In this document: positions 34,190-46,066 of the stretch, one piece after another | How positions within the stretch are numbered: the first letter of the stretch is position 1 | How the letters are laid out: the number at the start of each line of letters is the position of its first letter | Assembly: GCF_029873635.1 (NCBI RefSeq) | Contig: NC_080421.1 | Span: 35,754,617 to 35,818,616 of the forward strand | Origin: Malania oleifera | Taxonomy: Eukaryota > Streptophyta > Magnoliopsida > Santalales > Ximeniaceae | Direction of reading: 5' to 3' | Length of the DNA: 64,000 nt | The notes under the pieces: generated by a model | Databases searched by the model: none | What the model was told of the DNA's origin: nothing | Seen by the model: the letters and a program-made list of their open reading frames with translations, nothing else | Program-made: the position numbers and the translations under genes

Positions 34190-35960
34190 ATGGAGACGCT
34201 TGTTTCTAGCTGGTCTAATGGCCAATCCTTGCCAGAAAATTATGTTTTCCCACCAGAAGAGAGACCTGGGAAGTTCATTCATCCTCCATGCAAGGCTGTT
34301 CCAGTTATTGATCTTGGAAAATCAGCAGATCATGGTCATCGAGACGATATAGTTCAGCAAATTTTGAAAGCCAGCCAGGAATTCGGATTCTTTCAGGTCA
34401 TATTTCACTTATTTTTTTTTTCCCTCTAGACGATATAGACTGCAAGGCTCGCTGCCTTGTGAGGGCGGAGGTAGGGTAGTCATAGTGTATGCTACCTTTC
34501 CTCCGCATTTATGTAGAGAGACTATTTCCCTAATTTGAATCAATGACTAACTGGTCACAAAAGAAGATCCTTACCATTGATCCAAGGTTTGCCTTCAATG
34601 AATTTCCACTTGATACAAACGAAGGAACACTTTCTTTTCTTGAAAATATATTTCATGGACAGCCATTACTAATTTAGTAATGTTTTGAAATATGGATCAT
34701 TCAAATGATGCAAACAGGTGATCAACCATGGAGTTGCAGGAGATTTGACAGATGCTGTGATGAGCTTGGCCAAGGAATTTTTTGACATGCCTATTGAAGA
34801 TAGAGCAGGCTTCTACTCAGATGATACCAACAAAAGCACCAGACTGTACACAAGCAGCTTTGGCTATGCCAAAGAAAAGGTTCATTATTGGAGAGATAGT
34901 CTGAGACACCCTTGTCACCCAGTCAATGATTGGATGCAGTTTTGGCCTGAAAAGCCAGTAGGCTACCGGTAAAATTAACTTCACATCATCATCATCATCA
35001 TTAGGAACACGAAATTTTTCATGAGTTCGGATTTGGAGTCATGTCTGATTGAATAAAAATACAATTTCAAATCTGAACAGAAAAGTCAAGTCCGAATCCA
35101 AACCCCCAATTCAATGTTCATAAGTTGTCGTTACACCACTGCGATTGACTTATTATTTCATATTAGAACAGTATTCATCAATCTAATAAAAAGAAATCTT
35201 GAATTTTTTCCGTTTAAAGTAAATTTTCAGGGAGGTTGTTGGCAGATATTCAGTGCAAGTGGAGAAGTTGGGGTTGAGGATTTTGGATCTGATTTGTGAA
35301 GGACTCGGGCTAGAACTTGGGTATTTTGGAGGTGAGCTGACCAAAAGTCAAACATTCTTAGTGAATCATTACCCGCCTTGCCCTGACCCAAGTTTAACTC
35401 TGGGAGTACCTAAGCACAGTGACCCTAACCTCATAAACATTCTTCTCCAAGGAGATGTGCATGGGCTTCAAGTGTTTAAGGATGGACAATGGGTGGGTGT
35501 TGAGCCTCTTCCTAATTCATTTGTGGTGAACGTAGGGCTCCAATTACAGGTACATATCAATCAGATCTTGCTCTGAAAGATTAACAGTTAGATTTCCCAT
35601 TGAGGGATTGCATTAGCCTGTGTGTGGCCACTGCTTCATGTTTGGTTGAATATTTTATAGTATTTAGGTGTTATTCTTAAGCATCTCAAACTCTAATTGA
35701 CATAAATGCAGGTTATAAGTAATGGGAAGTTAGCAAGTGTCATGCATCGAGCGGTGACAAATGCCGCTAATGCTCGGACATCCATTGTCACCGTCATTGC
35801 TCCTTCAGATGATTGTGTTGTGGAACCTGCAAAAGCTTTGGTTAGTAGTTGCAATCCACCAGTCTATAAAGCCTTCAAATACAATGATTTTCACAGCACT
35901 TATATAGCCAAGGCTGGTGACCCAGAAGCAACACTGGAAAGTTATAGGTTCCAAGCTTAA
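34190..35960 (+). CDS. 2-oxoglutarate/Fe(II)-dependent dioxygenase, hyoscyamine 6-dioxygenase-like (gene 2)
   Basis: Exons 34190-34396, 34718-34968, 35231-35549 and 35712-35960 have the same lengths (207, 251, 319 and 249) and phases as gene 1 and encode 341 residues. All iron (H215, D217, H271) and 2-oxoglutarate (R281, S283) residues are kept. Compared with gene 1, I count 15 substitutions: D49G, M86L, S110T, Y117F, D139N, E162Q, M173L, F182L, S190T, I287V, L288I, N304S, N318D, R320H and G327A. Most are conservative and none hits a catalytic residue. Several (Y117F, I287V, L288I, N318D, R320H) lie in parts that often shape the substrate pocket in this family, so specificity could differ; that is inference. 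Intron 1 is longer than in gene 1 (321 against 296 bp). Confidence 0.93.
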
Positions 35961-36002
35961 GTCAATGTTGTGGGTTGCTCATCCCACCCCCCACCCTCTT
36001 CC

Positions 36003-36077
<75 letters not shown>

Positions 36078-36571
36078 TCCTTTGGGTGTTTGATGAGAAT
36101 AATTGTGATGCATATGGAATATAGTCATTGGTGTGGTACTTGTTTGATGAGAATAATTGTGATGCATATGGAACATGGTCATTGGTGTGGTACTTGAAAA
36201 CTTATACTAGAGCCATGATGCTACTATTTTCTTGTATGAAATTTGTTTCATGTTGGTGATATGCAATGTTTGCCGTTGTTCTAAAGAAAGGCGAAGAGCT
36301 TAAGCAGCTTAGTCTGCTTTAATGAATGTAGAAGATTGTAGATTGATCAAAGGTAGTGTTCATGAGATGCAGCAATGCTAAACCATAAGTTGATTCAATC
36401 ATCATAACTTAAATAGTTTCTAAATTGCTCGACTAGTGTTGCTAGAATTAACCTGTCCTTGACTTGAGTAATTTTTCAAATATAGCTAGGGATGAATGTT
36501 CAATTCAAAGGTTCTTGTTGAAGAAAGGTTTATAATTTGTGATGATGGCTAAGTAGGGACACAGTAGAACC
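35961..36571 (+). other. 3' flank of dioxygenase gene 2
   Basis: Probable 3' UTR and spacer, counterpart of 11914-12466. It holds a long (CT)n tract and the two-unit 54-bp repeat (36089-36196). The last five bases, GAACC (36567-36571), are the target-site duplication of Copia-B. Confidence 0.6.
36004..36079 (+). repeat. (CT)n microsatellite in dioxygenase gene 2 3' flank
   Basis: About 35 CT units starting about 45 bp after the stop codon. Gene 1 has about five units at the same place. Confidence 0.9.
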
Positions 36572-36948
36572 TGTTGTGTAAATTAATGCGCAACGGAAAT
36601 AATTAATCTCACTATGCAGCCCTTAACAATGAGTTGCATCATAGAACATCTATTTATAACTTTCCTAGAGGTTTTCCCTCTGAAGCCCAATCTATCCAAT
36701 TTCCCAATATAAAATTTGAAAACCAATGCTGAGTAACTGAGCCAAACCTTCACGGTTTGAAGCCGAGACTAAATAGTTGGTGTAACAACACCAAAAACAA
36801 TCAACTGTTTCTTTGGACCTTGCAAAACCATTGGCGATTTTTGGGAAACCATTGACGGTTTCCTCCTATGTGTCAGCTTCAGTGTTTTCTACCATGTTTT
36901 CTCCTTGTACATGTATTCCACTCAAAAAATGAACCACATATTACAACA
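36572..36948 (-). repeat. Copia-B 3' LTR (copy 2)
   Basis: 377 bp, TGTTGTGTAAATTAATGCG to CACATATTACAACA, followed by the polypurine tract complement ATCTCCTCCTTGG. It lacks about 120 bp present in the 5' LTR, as in copy 1. Confidence 0.8.
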
Positions 36949-37042
36949 ATCTCCTCCTTGGAAAATATATGCCCCTGACAAGAAAATTGAAAACATAAAG
37001 CCATTGCTTCCCCTGTGATAATAGGTTGGGACCGCCTCCCGT

Positions 37043-38900
37043 CTAGCAACTGGAGACATTTAGCAAGTCCAAGCAATGCTTGAACTTTTCTATGATAACC
37101 AATTTTGTCAAGATATATGTTGTGTTCTCAGAAGTGTGAACTTTCTCAAGCACAAGTTCACTTGAAGAAATCAACTCCTGGATCCTGTGGAACCTCACAT
37201 CTATATGTTTGGTTCTTGCATGATACACTTGGTTTTTCGCCCAATAGATGACATTTTACTGTCACACAATGTAGCTGAAATCCACCTTGTTGTATACCCA
37301 ACTCATTGACTAAACCAGTAAGCTAAAATGCTTCCTTGTTAGCCTTGGGAACTGTCATATACTCTAACTCAGTTGTTGATTATGCAACCAGAGATTGTAC
37401 CATGAGCCTCCAACAAATAGGTCCTCCCACAAGGGTGAACACATACCCTGTTGCAGACCTTCTATCATTTAGATCCTCTGCATAATCAAAATCAACATAT
37501 CCTACAACTGATGGATCACTCTATTGCCTGTCGAACATGATGCTATAGTGAGAAGAATCTCGTAAGAATTTGAAAATCCATTTGACAGCATCCCAATGTT
37601 GTCTACCCAGATTTGAAAGAAAATTATTTACCACATTGACAGCTTGTGCTAGGTCCAGCCTTGTACATACCATAGCATACATTAAACACCATATTACACT
37701 AGCATAAGGGACCTTTGACATGTCACGAATATCATCATCTGTCCTTGGGCACTGAGCGAAAGACAATTTAAAATTATTCACTAACAATGTACTTATCAAT
37801 TTCGAATTAGCCATGCTAAACCTATCCATTACCTTCTCTATATAATCGCCTTGAGATAACGATAATCTCCCTACAGTTCTATCCATGTGAATCTCCATCC
37901 CAAGAATTTTCTTGGCTACACCCAAATCTTTCATGTCAAAACAGAGTCTTTGACTAATTTACCTTAGTTATATCCTTCGCAGCAATTAGCATGTCGTCAA
38001 CATAAAGTAATAGAAAAATAAAAGAACCATACTCAAGACACTTCACACACACACAACAATCATACTTATACCTTCTGTAGCTTATTAGGATCATATAAAA
38101 GTCAAAATGTTTGTTCCTTACCCTCGGAGACTGCTTCAGCCCGTAAAATGACTTCTTTAGTTTACAAACCAAATGCTCATGTCTAGGTTGGCTAAACCCC
38201 TCTGGTTGTACCATATAAATCTGCTCCTTCAAATCACTATAGTGAAACACTATTTTTACATCCATTTGCTCCAATTGCATATCATAAGCGCCACCAATCT
38301 CAATACTATCTAATAGAAGTGTGCCTAATGACAGAGGAGAAGATTTAATCATAATGAACCCCTTTCTTTTGTGAGTATTCCTTTGCTACTAACTGTGCCT
38401 TGAACTTCTCTTTTTGATTTTCTAATATCGCTTTCTTCTTCCTATACACCCACTTGCAACCTATCGCCCTATTTCCTTCTTAAAGTTCCTCCAAATCCCA
38501 CATTTGGGTCTTATGAAATGACTCCATTTCCTCCACCATAGCACCCATCCATTTACTTTTCTCCGAGATGTACACGACTTCTTGAAAAGTAGTTGGATCC
38601 TTGCAACTGGTAATGAGAGCATAAGAAACGAGATTATCAAATCCATACCTGGGCGGTGCTTGATAGTGCATTTGGGTCTGTGTATAGCTTGAACTCCCTA
38701 CATTCTAAACATTGTCATCTCTGCTCTGAGTTTCTAACTCCACCTGCACCACATGCTCATCTCTGCTCTAGTTTTCTGGCGTCTGTTTTTCTTCATCTTC
38801 TTCCTGAGTATGCTTCACCACAGCTTTCTCATCGAAAATCCCATCTCCACTGATTACCACCTTGTTTGCCATTGGATCCTATAATTTGAACCCCTTCACA
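37043..38900 (-). pseudogene. Copia-B reverse transcriptase/RNase H relic (copy 2)
   Basis: Minus-strand pieces are the QTWDLEEL region (38480-38671), reverse transcriptase with VYGLKQS-type and intact YVDDML (37954-38352), and the linker and RNase H start MKDLGVAKKILGMEIHMDRT (37521-37934), then RTKHIDVRFHRIQELI (37043-37228). Better preserved than copy 1, but with stops between the pieces. Confidence 0.85.
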
Positions 38901-39679
38901 CCTTTTTGACATCCCAGAAAAATGTAATGTCTAGACTTTGCATCAAACTTTAATCTCTTCTCACTAGAAATGTGCACATAGGCTGGAGAACCAAATACTC
39001 TTAATTCGGAGTAGTTTATTGCATTACTTGTTCATACCTCCTCTGCAACGTTCCCCTCTAGTGATGCCTTTGGTGATCATTTAACCAAGAAACACGCTGT
39101 TAGCCTAAGTGGCTACATGATCCTAATTGTCATATTTTGATGATAACAACCCATTAGTAGTTCCAAGTTTACCTATCTTTGCAGATCAAGTTAGTATAGG
39201 TACAAGTGGCAAATAAATAAACATATTGGATCAAATGCAAATATCAAGTGGACATTGGTGTAGGAAAGATCAAAGTGGACACTCAATTGGAAGAACTCAA
39301 GCACATCCAATAAAGTCATAGTCTAATAGGGAGTGTTTGAGGTAGGAACTATTGTAACTTTTGCAGTATTGTTTCACACAAGTTCATTGAGAAAGAGTTG
39401 AGAAAATGCATTGCATGTTAGTTTATAAAGTAATTGGCACGTCATCAAATCATAAGTTTTACACTAATGAGTTTTCAAAGAACAAAACAATGAGTTTTAT
39501 TAAAATATCCTATACTGACTATGTTTTCATAAGGGACAAGTTTTAAATGATCTTAGTATTATTAAATTTTATATACTTGGTTCTCTTGGGTTAAAACCAT
39601 GATTAAGCACCTAAATATCATGTTTGTAAAGAAACAGGGCAAACCGTCGACGATTTGGCCCAATTGTTTCGTCAGTTTC

Positions 39680-39986
39680 TGTAAGAACCCGAACCGTAGT
39701 ATATGGATTTATTATGTAGAAGAGAGGGACTTTTGGTAAAAGAGCGGATTTCGTCGACGAAGCCTGAATTCGTTGACAAAGCCTTTGTTCTTCTCGTCGA
39801 CGAAATTCAGAGACTCGTCGATGAGAAGAAGCCGAGGAGTCTTGGAAAGACCGGCGATCTCAGATTCATCGACGAGGCCATTGATTTGTCGATGAGAACT
39901 CCATTTGGTCGATGAATACCCCCGGGTCAAAGGGCTATAAAAGGAAATTTTCATTACTTCTTCACTATGTAACTTAGAAGATCTCT

Positions 39987-40027
<41 letters not shown>

Positions 40028-41728
40028 AACCTCTCCCTACACTCCTTCTCTCTAGATTTCTTCACCGATCATTGATGGAATCAAAAATCTGAAGTTACCA
40101 CGAGGATCGTGGAAAGATTCTCTACAATTTCTACAGATCGAAATCTCGTTTCGGAGTTTCATGTTTTTGGCGTAAAATCGAGGTAAGGCTCGGTTTTCAT
40201 TTTTGATCCGGTAGTTTTGTAGAGAATGGTTTTGTAAGCATGTACTATACTGTGGTCTATAGGTTTTGGAGTCTCGGTTCGTAGTTTTGAGGACCATAGA
40301 GTTCGTAGTTGGATTTTGGGTTAAGGTAAGGGGATTCTGTTTATATCAATTAATTTTCGATATCGAGATCTGTAAGCTTGTAAACTACGATCGTATGTAT
40401 GTTTTGGCTACTTATTTGGGGAAATCTATCAGGTAAAAATGCAAGATTTTCGGGTTACGATTTTCAGAAAAATTGGGGATTTCGGGTGTCATCTCTACTT
40501 GGATTGGAAAACTGTTTAGTATGTTGAAACTGTATAATTGAGGTGATCGAAATCTATATTTGCATAAACTGTATACTTGAATTTGTAAATAATATAATTT
40601 TTCGTAAACCAAATAAGTGTGGTATGTATGGTTATATGTAATTGTTCTAGGAATTTGTAAAACAGCTATGTGGCGGCTAATTACTATGCGCTGAAATGTA
40701 TAGGAACGTGAGTTCCAAAATGATTCCAGGGATTTGTAAAACAACCATGTATTGGTTAACTATTGTGGGCGAGACTGGCTAACTCTATATTTGGGGTGTT
40801 AAATATCAGTAGTATGTTCTGGCTGGTCACCGAAGGGTGTGTTCTACACCGTATGTAGCAATGTAATCGATGTGAGACTAGGTGACCTTGTGTAGTTGCG
40901 TATGTAGTAATGTAATCACTATTGGGCCTGATTCATCACATCATAGTTGCGTATGGAGCAATGTAATCGCTATTCGGCCTGAGTCGTCACATTGTAGTTG
41001 CGTTTGTAGCAACGTAATCGATGTGAGACTAGGTGACCTTGTGTAGTTGCGTATGGAGCAATGTAATCACTGTGGGCATCGGTCATCGCAACATAGTTGC
41101 GTATGTAGCAATGTAATCTTTGTGAGATGAGGTGACGTTGTGTAGTTGCGAACTAGTGTGACGACACTGATCGTATGTTTTGGGTATCGTATGTACTAGA
41201 ATGGTTGTTGTGAAAATACTGGAACTATATGGAACTGTATGTATACATATGAAACTGTATGTAACTGTTTCGAACTGTATTGTATTTTATAGTGTTATAA
41301 AGTATGTAAAATAACATTGGTATGCCACACACTGATATAACCTATTTTCTCCCTTACTGAGAAGTGTCTCACCCCGAATATATATAAATGTTTTTCAGGT
41401 CCTTTGGGTAGCCAAAACTAGCATCCGGAAGAAAAGGGTGCCGTTTAGCTACTGCTAGTACCTGTTAGGTACGAATTTTGGTATCCAGGTTTTCGGGATA
41501 GTTTTTGTAGACACCTGGGGTACGTTTGTATTATAGGAATGTATATCCTAGCTTGTATAGACTCTGGTATGATACTGTTTATGTATAAAAGACCATATTC
41601 AGCTTCGTTCACCCCACAGGGTCGGACCCTCCATTTGTACTGTATCATGTATGTTTTAAATTGATATAGAGACAGGTTAGGTTACTAAATTCATACCTGG
41701 GATCCCCCTGTAGGTTCTGGGCGTGACA
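39680..41728 (+). repeat. Gypsy 5' LTR
   Basis: TGTAAGAACCCGAACCG to GGGCGTGACA. TCGTCGACGA-type motifs (39750-39915) precede a TATA box (CTATAAAAGG, 39935-39944) and a (CT)n run (about 39983-40026). Six diverged units of about 50 bp (GTATGTAGCAATGTAATC core) lie at 40853-41150. Confidence 0.9.
39936..39942 (+). promoter_or_regulatory. TATA box of gypsy 5' LTR
   Basis: TATAAAA in GGGCTATAAAAGGAA, repeated at the same place in the 3' LTR (about 49392-49398). Confidence 0.7.
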
Positions 41729-42053
41729 ACTTAGTATTGGAGCTAACCAGGTTGTTAGGTCTTGTAGACTTAGTTAGGAGTACTGATATGTACATACCAG
41801 AGTATAGGATGTAGGAAATGGGTAGTGTTGGTCGAGGGTTGTTCTGTTGCTAGATCGGGATGTCTCGGCAGTATTCCATGTTTTTCCTCGAATGACGATT
41901 CTAGTAAAGGCAGGGCAGACCATTGATGGATTCGTGTCGGTGTGATGAGGCAGGCTTAGACCTGTGAGAGTAATAGTTGACATGATTAGGTCTATCATTG
42001 TGTTAACTGCGTACGATATGGGAATTCTAACTGATTCCTATTCTATTTTCAGA

Positions 42054-43000
42054 ATGGAACCCAAGGATAATAACTTGGAGAGTGGCTCTGAGGAGACGAC
42101 AAGCAATGAGTCTCCTTCTGTGTCTCATGGGTTTGCAAGATAGGTGATCCGAGAGATTGAGTGGAGTGTTAGGAGACGCGAGGGCTCTCCGACTGATGCG
42201 GGGTGTACCATCGAGAGGTTCACACGCATGCACCCTCCGAAATTTACGGGAGGACCTGATCCAATAGTGGCAGAGGACTGGGTCGAGAAGACCGAGAGGA
42301 TTTTGGAAGTCCTCTATTGCACTGAGAAACAGAAGGTCTTGTATGCTACCTTCCAGTTGACTGGGTAGGTAGGGTGATGGTGGATGGTAGTGAACCTGCT
42401 GGAGAGGCAAAGAGTTGGTCCATCTGGTATGACGTGGGGCCGTTTCAAGGAGGTATTTTTCGAGAGATATTTTTAGGTCTCCACTCGGGATGCGAAGGCT
42501 GATGAGTTTTCGGGCCTAACATAGGGATCTTTGATGGTGCAAAGGTATGCTCCCAGGTTTATCGAGTTGTATCGATTTGCGCCGCACTTGGTTCCAAATG
42601 AGCATGAGAAGTCTCGGAGGTTCAAAAGGGGTCTGAGGAAAGACATCTGCCGTCTTGTGGGGATGCTGCAGATCCGTGAGTTCTCTGTCTTGGTGGATAA
42701 AGCCACCATAGTTGAGACCGGCCTTCATGGAGATGAGGTAGGGTAAGTTCAGGGAAGAGGCCAATATCTTCTGGTCCTCAAAGTGGTTCTCTACAGAGTT
42801 AGTGGAAGAAAAAGAAGAATTACAGCTCTAGTTATTAACAGAACACCGAGCGGCGGAGTTCTCAGGGGGTCCATCCTTTGCATTGTGTGCCAAGTTCCAT
42901 AAATGGCACGAGGGTGAGTGTCGGCCATTCTGGGGTGTTTGCTACAATTGTGATAAGTCTAGCCACATGGCGAAGAGCTATCAGGAATAGAGGAGGATTA
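42054..43000 (+). pseudogene. Gypsy gag relic
   Basis: It starts at the ATG at 42054 (MEPKDNNLESGSEE) and continues past a TAG near 42141 in the same frame to FTRMHPPKFTGGPDPIVAEDW, then breaks. MVQRYAPRFIELYRFAPHLV (42531-42746) is the conserved gag core. The zinc knuckle at 42940-42981 reads CYNCDKSSHMAKSY: the final Cys of the C-x2-C-x4-H-x4-C motif is replaced by Tyr. Confidence 0.85.
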
Positions 43001-43758
43001 TGCCTGCACAGAGCCAGAACCATGGGAGTAATCAAATGCCTCGAGGGAACCACCAGGCAACCATGGCTCCGGTGAGAGTATATTTACTTACTCCAGAAAA
43101 TGCAGAACATGTTGGGAACGTGGTGACAGGTACCATGTTATTACTTTCGAATAGAGCTATTGTTTTATTTGATTCGGGGGCAACCCATTCGTTCATATCT
43201 GCTAGATTTGTGAAGTTGTGTGAGGCGGAAACTTGTGTGATGAATGAGATGTTGTCTGTGACTCCACCGACTGGGAGTGTAACAATTTGTAGTAAGATGT
43301 TAAGAAACTGCCCAGTTGTGATTCAGGAAAGACTGCTACAAGAGAATCTTATAGTATACGACATGTCAGGTTTCGACGTCATACTGGGAAAGGATTGGTT
43401 GTTCTCCAACTAAGTGGTGGTTGATTGTCGTAAGAAGGTAGTAGTGTTCAAGCCTCCTGGGAAGCAGGAGTATGAGTTTGTGGGATCGTGTGTGCATTCG
43501 ACGCCACAAGTTTTATCAGCATTACAGGAGAGGAGGTTACTCTTGGGTGGTTGTCAGGGGTACCTAACTTGTGTGAAGGAACTGCTGTGGGATGAGTTGA
43601 GACTCGAGGATATTCGGGTGGTTAACGAGTTTTCGGATGTGTTTCCAGACGACTTACCCGGTTTACCTCTGGATCGTGAGGTGGAGTTTGCGATAGAGTT
43701 GCTTCCTAGCTTCCTAGCAAGGCTTCGATCTCTAAAGCTCAGTACCAGATGGCTTTAG
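43000..43758 (+). pseudogene. Gypsy aspartic protease relic
   Basis: The catalytic motif is IVLFDSGATHSFISARFVKL (about 43160-43215), followed by FDVILGKDWLFSN. A TAA at 43411-43413 splits an otherwise continuous frame that resumes with VVDCRKKVVVFKPPG. The end (VNEFSDVFPDDLPGLPLDRE) is the usual lead into reverse transcriptase. Confidence 0.88.
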
Positions 43759-45010
43759 TGGAACTTAGAGAGTTGAAGGAGTATTTGCAGGAATTATTGG
43801 ATAGGGGGATTCATTCGACCGAGTGTTTCACCTTGGGGAGCTATAGTGTTATTTGTGAAAAAGAAGGACGGGTCGATGCGTATGTGTATTGACTACTATG
43901 AAATCAACAAAGTGACGATGAAGAACCGCTATCCTTTACCTCGTATAGATGATCTCTTTGACTAGCTGTAGGGAACACATGTATTTTCGAAGATCGACCT
44001 ACGGTCAGGGTATCATAAAGTGAGGGTTAGATCTGCGGATGTAGAAAAACTGCTTTCTGAACTAGATACGACCACTATGAATTCTTGGTTATGCTGTTTG
44101 GGTTAACCAATGCACCGGCAGTATTCATGGATCTGATGAACCGGGTTTTCCATGGATACCTTGACCAGTTCGTGGTGGTGTTCATCAATGACATTCTAGT
44201 AAACTCAAGGAGTCCAGAAGAGCATGAAAATCATTTGAGGTTGGTACTACAGATTCTGCGAGAGAAGAAGCAGTATGCTAAGCTAAAGAAGTGTGAGTTA
44301 TGGTTGAATTAGGTCACGTTCTTAGGCCATGTGGTGTGTGAGGGCCGTATCTCTGTCGATCCTAGCACGATCGAAGATGTGGTCGACTGGACTAGACCGA
44401 CGAGTGAGCAGGAGGTTTGAAGTTTTCTGGGACTGGCGGGTTACTATCGTCGGTTCATAGAGGGATTCTTTAAATTGTCTGGACCTCTGACACGATTGAC
44501 TAAGAAGAGAGTGAAGTTTGACTAGACTAGTGATTGCGAACAGTACTTTCTTGAGTTGAAGCACCGGATGGTTACTGCTCTAGTATTGACCATTCCTTCA
44601 GGGAATGGGGGTTTTGTGATTTATAGCGACGTGTCCCTGAAGGGTTTGGGATGTGTGCTTATGCAATAGGGTAATGTGGTAACTTATGCTTCTTGAAAAC
44701 TTAAAGAGTATGAGAGGAATTACCCTACGCATGATCTAGAGTTAGCTGCTGTTGTGTATACCCTAAGGATCTGGCGACATACTTGTACGGTGTTCAGTGT
44801 GAGATTTTCACTAACCATAAAAGCCTCAGGTACTTTTTCACGCAGAAGGAGCTGAATATGAGGCAAAGGTGGTGGCTAGAGTTGATTAAGGACTATGATT
44901 GCATGATCAGTTATCACCCAGGAAAGGCTAACGTGGTAGCTGATGCATTGAGTCGGAAGTCAGAACATGCAGTAGTATTTGCAGTTGTAACTCAGCATCA
45001 TGTTAGGTGA
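43759..45010 (+). pseudogene. Gypsy reverse transcriptase/RNase H relic
   Basis: Pieces include [20 protein letters not shown] (about 43855), FSKIDLRSGYHKVRV (about 43990), [18 protein letters not shown] and the catalytic box, which reads FINDIL (44181-44198) where active elements have F/Y-x-D-D. The first Asp of the pair is Asn. RNase H continues with IYSDVSLKGLGCVLMQ and [20 protein letters not shown] to [10 protein letters not shown]. Several stops and a frameshift near 44770 are present. Confidence 0.88.
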
Positions 45011-45034
45011 GATCTAGAAAGCCTTGGCATAGAA

Positions 45035-46061
45035 ATGGTGTTCAGTGATCATCAAAATTTTATTGCTAGCTTGGTAATTCAGCCGACCTTGTATGAGTGT
45101 ATTAAAGCCACGCAGGCTAATGATGCAAAGTTAGCTGAGATTGTTAAGAAAGTGCAGCAGGGTTTGGTTGCGAGTTTTAACATCTCTGATAGAGGTGTGT
45201 TGAGGTTTGGGACCAGGCTGTGTGCTCCAAATGATGATGAGATTAGAAGGACGATTCTGGAGGAAGCGCATCGTTCTTTGTATACAGTACATCCGGGTAG
45301 TACAAAGATGTATCGAGATTTGCGTGAGTCCTTCTGGTGGAGTGGTATGAAGAGGGATGTTGCCCGATTTATGGAGCAATTTCTAACGTGTCAGTAGGTG
45401 AAAGCTGAACATCAGAGGCCAGCAGGGTCGTTGCAGCCTTTATCTATTCCGGTGTGGAAATGGGAGCATATTTCCATGGACTTTGTTACCGGATTACTGA
45501 CAGCGCTTCATGGGCAGAATGCTATTTGGGTGATTGTGGACAGGTTGACGAAATCTGCTCACTTTGTACCGAAGAAGGTCAGCTACCCTTTGAGCAGACT
45601 AGCTGATATGTACGTGCATAAGATTGTGACAATACATGGTGTATCGGTGTCCATTGTTTCAGATCAAGACTCGAGGTTTACTTCTCGATTTTGGAAGAGT
45701 TTGCAGGAAGCATTGGGGACAAAGCTTACTTTCAGTCCAACGTTGTACCCTTGGATTGATGGACAGTCGGAGAAGACGATACAAATCTTGGAGGATATGT
45801 TACGGGCTTGTGTATTGGACTTCGGTGGTAGTTGGATTCAATTTCTACCACTAGTAAAGTTTGCCTATAACAATAGCTTCCAAGCTAGTATAGGGATGAC
45901 ACCGTTCGAGGCTTTGTATGGTCGGAGGTGTCGATCTCCTTTGTATTATGATGAGGTTGGTGAACGTCAGGTTTTAGGATTTGAACTCATGCAATATGCA
46001 TCTGAGAAGGTAGGTTTGATCTAGGAGAGGATTAGATCGGCTTAGAGTTAGCAGAAGAGTT
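45035..46061 (+). pseudogene. Gypsy integrase relic, N-terminal and core part
   Basis: The HHCC zinc region (HRSLYTVHPGSTKMYRDLRE ... FLTCQ) is separated by one in-frame TAG (45395-45397) from the core. Catalytic residues appear kept: Asp in MDFVTG (45479-45481), Asp in VSDQDSRFTS (45662-45664) and Glu in GQSEKT (45770-45772). GMTPFEALYGRRCRSPL follows. A TAG ends the frame at 46024 and the SIRE-type solo LTR interrupts at 46067. Confidence 0.88.
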
Positions 46062-46066
46062 ACACG

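Noticed and set aside
39712-40065. ORF with Arg-Glu repeats
   Set aside because: It is created by the (CT)n tract and GTCGAC motifs of the gypsy LTR.
40850-41160. Regularly spaced repeats resembling a CRISPR array
   Set aside because: The units are diverged along their whole length, without constant repeats and unique spacers, and lie inside an LTR of a plant retroelement.
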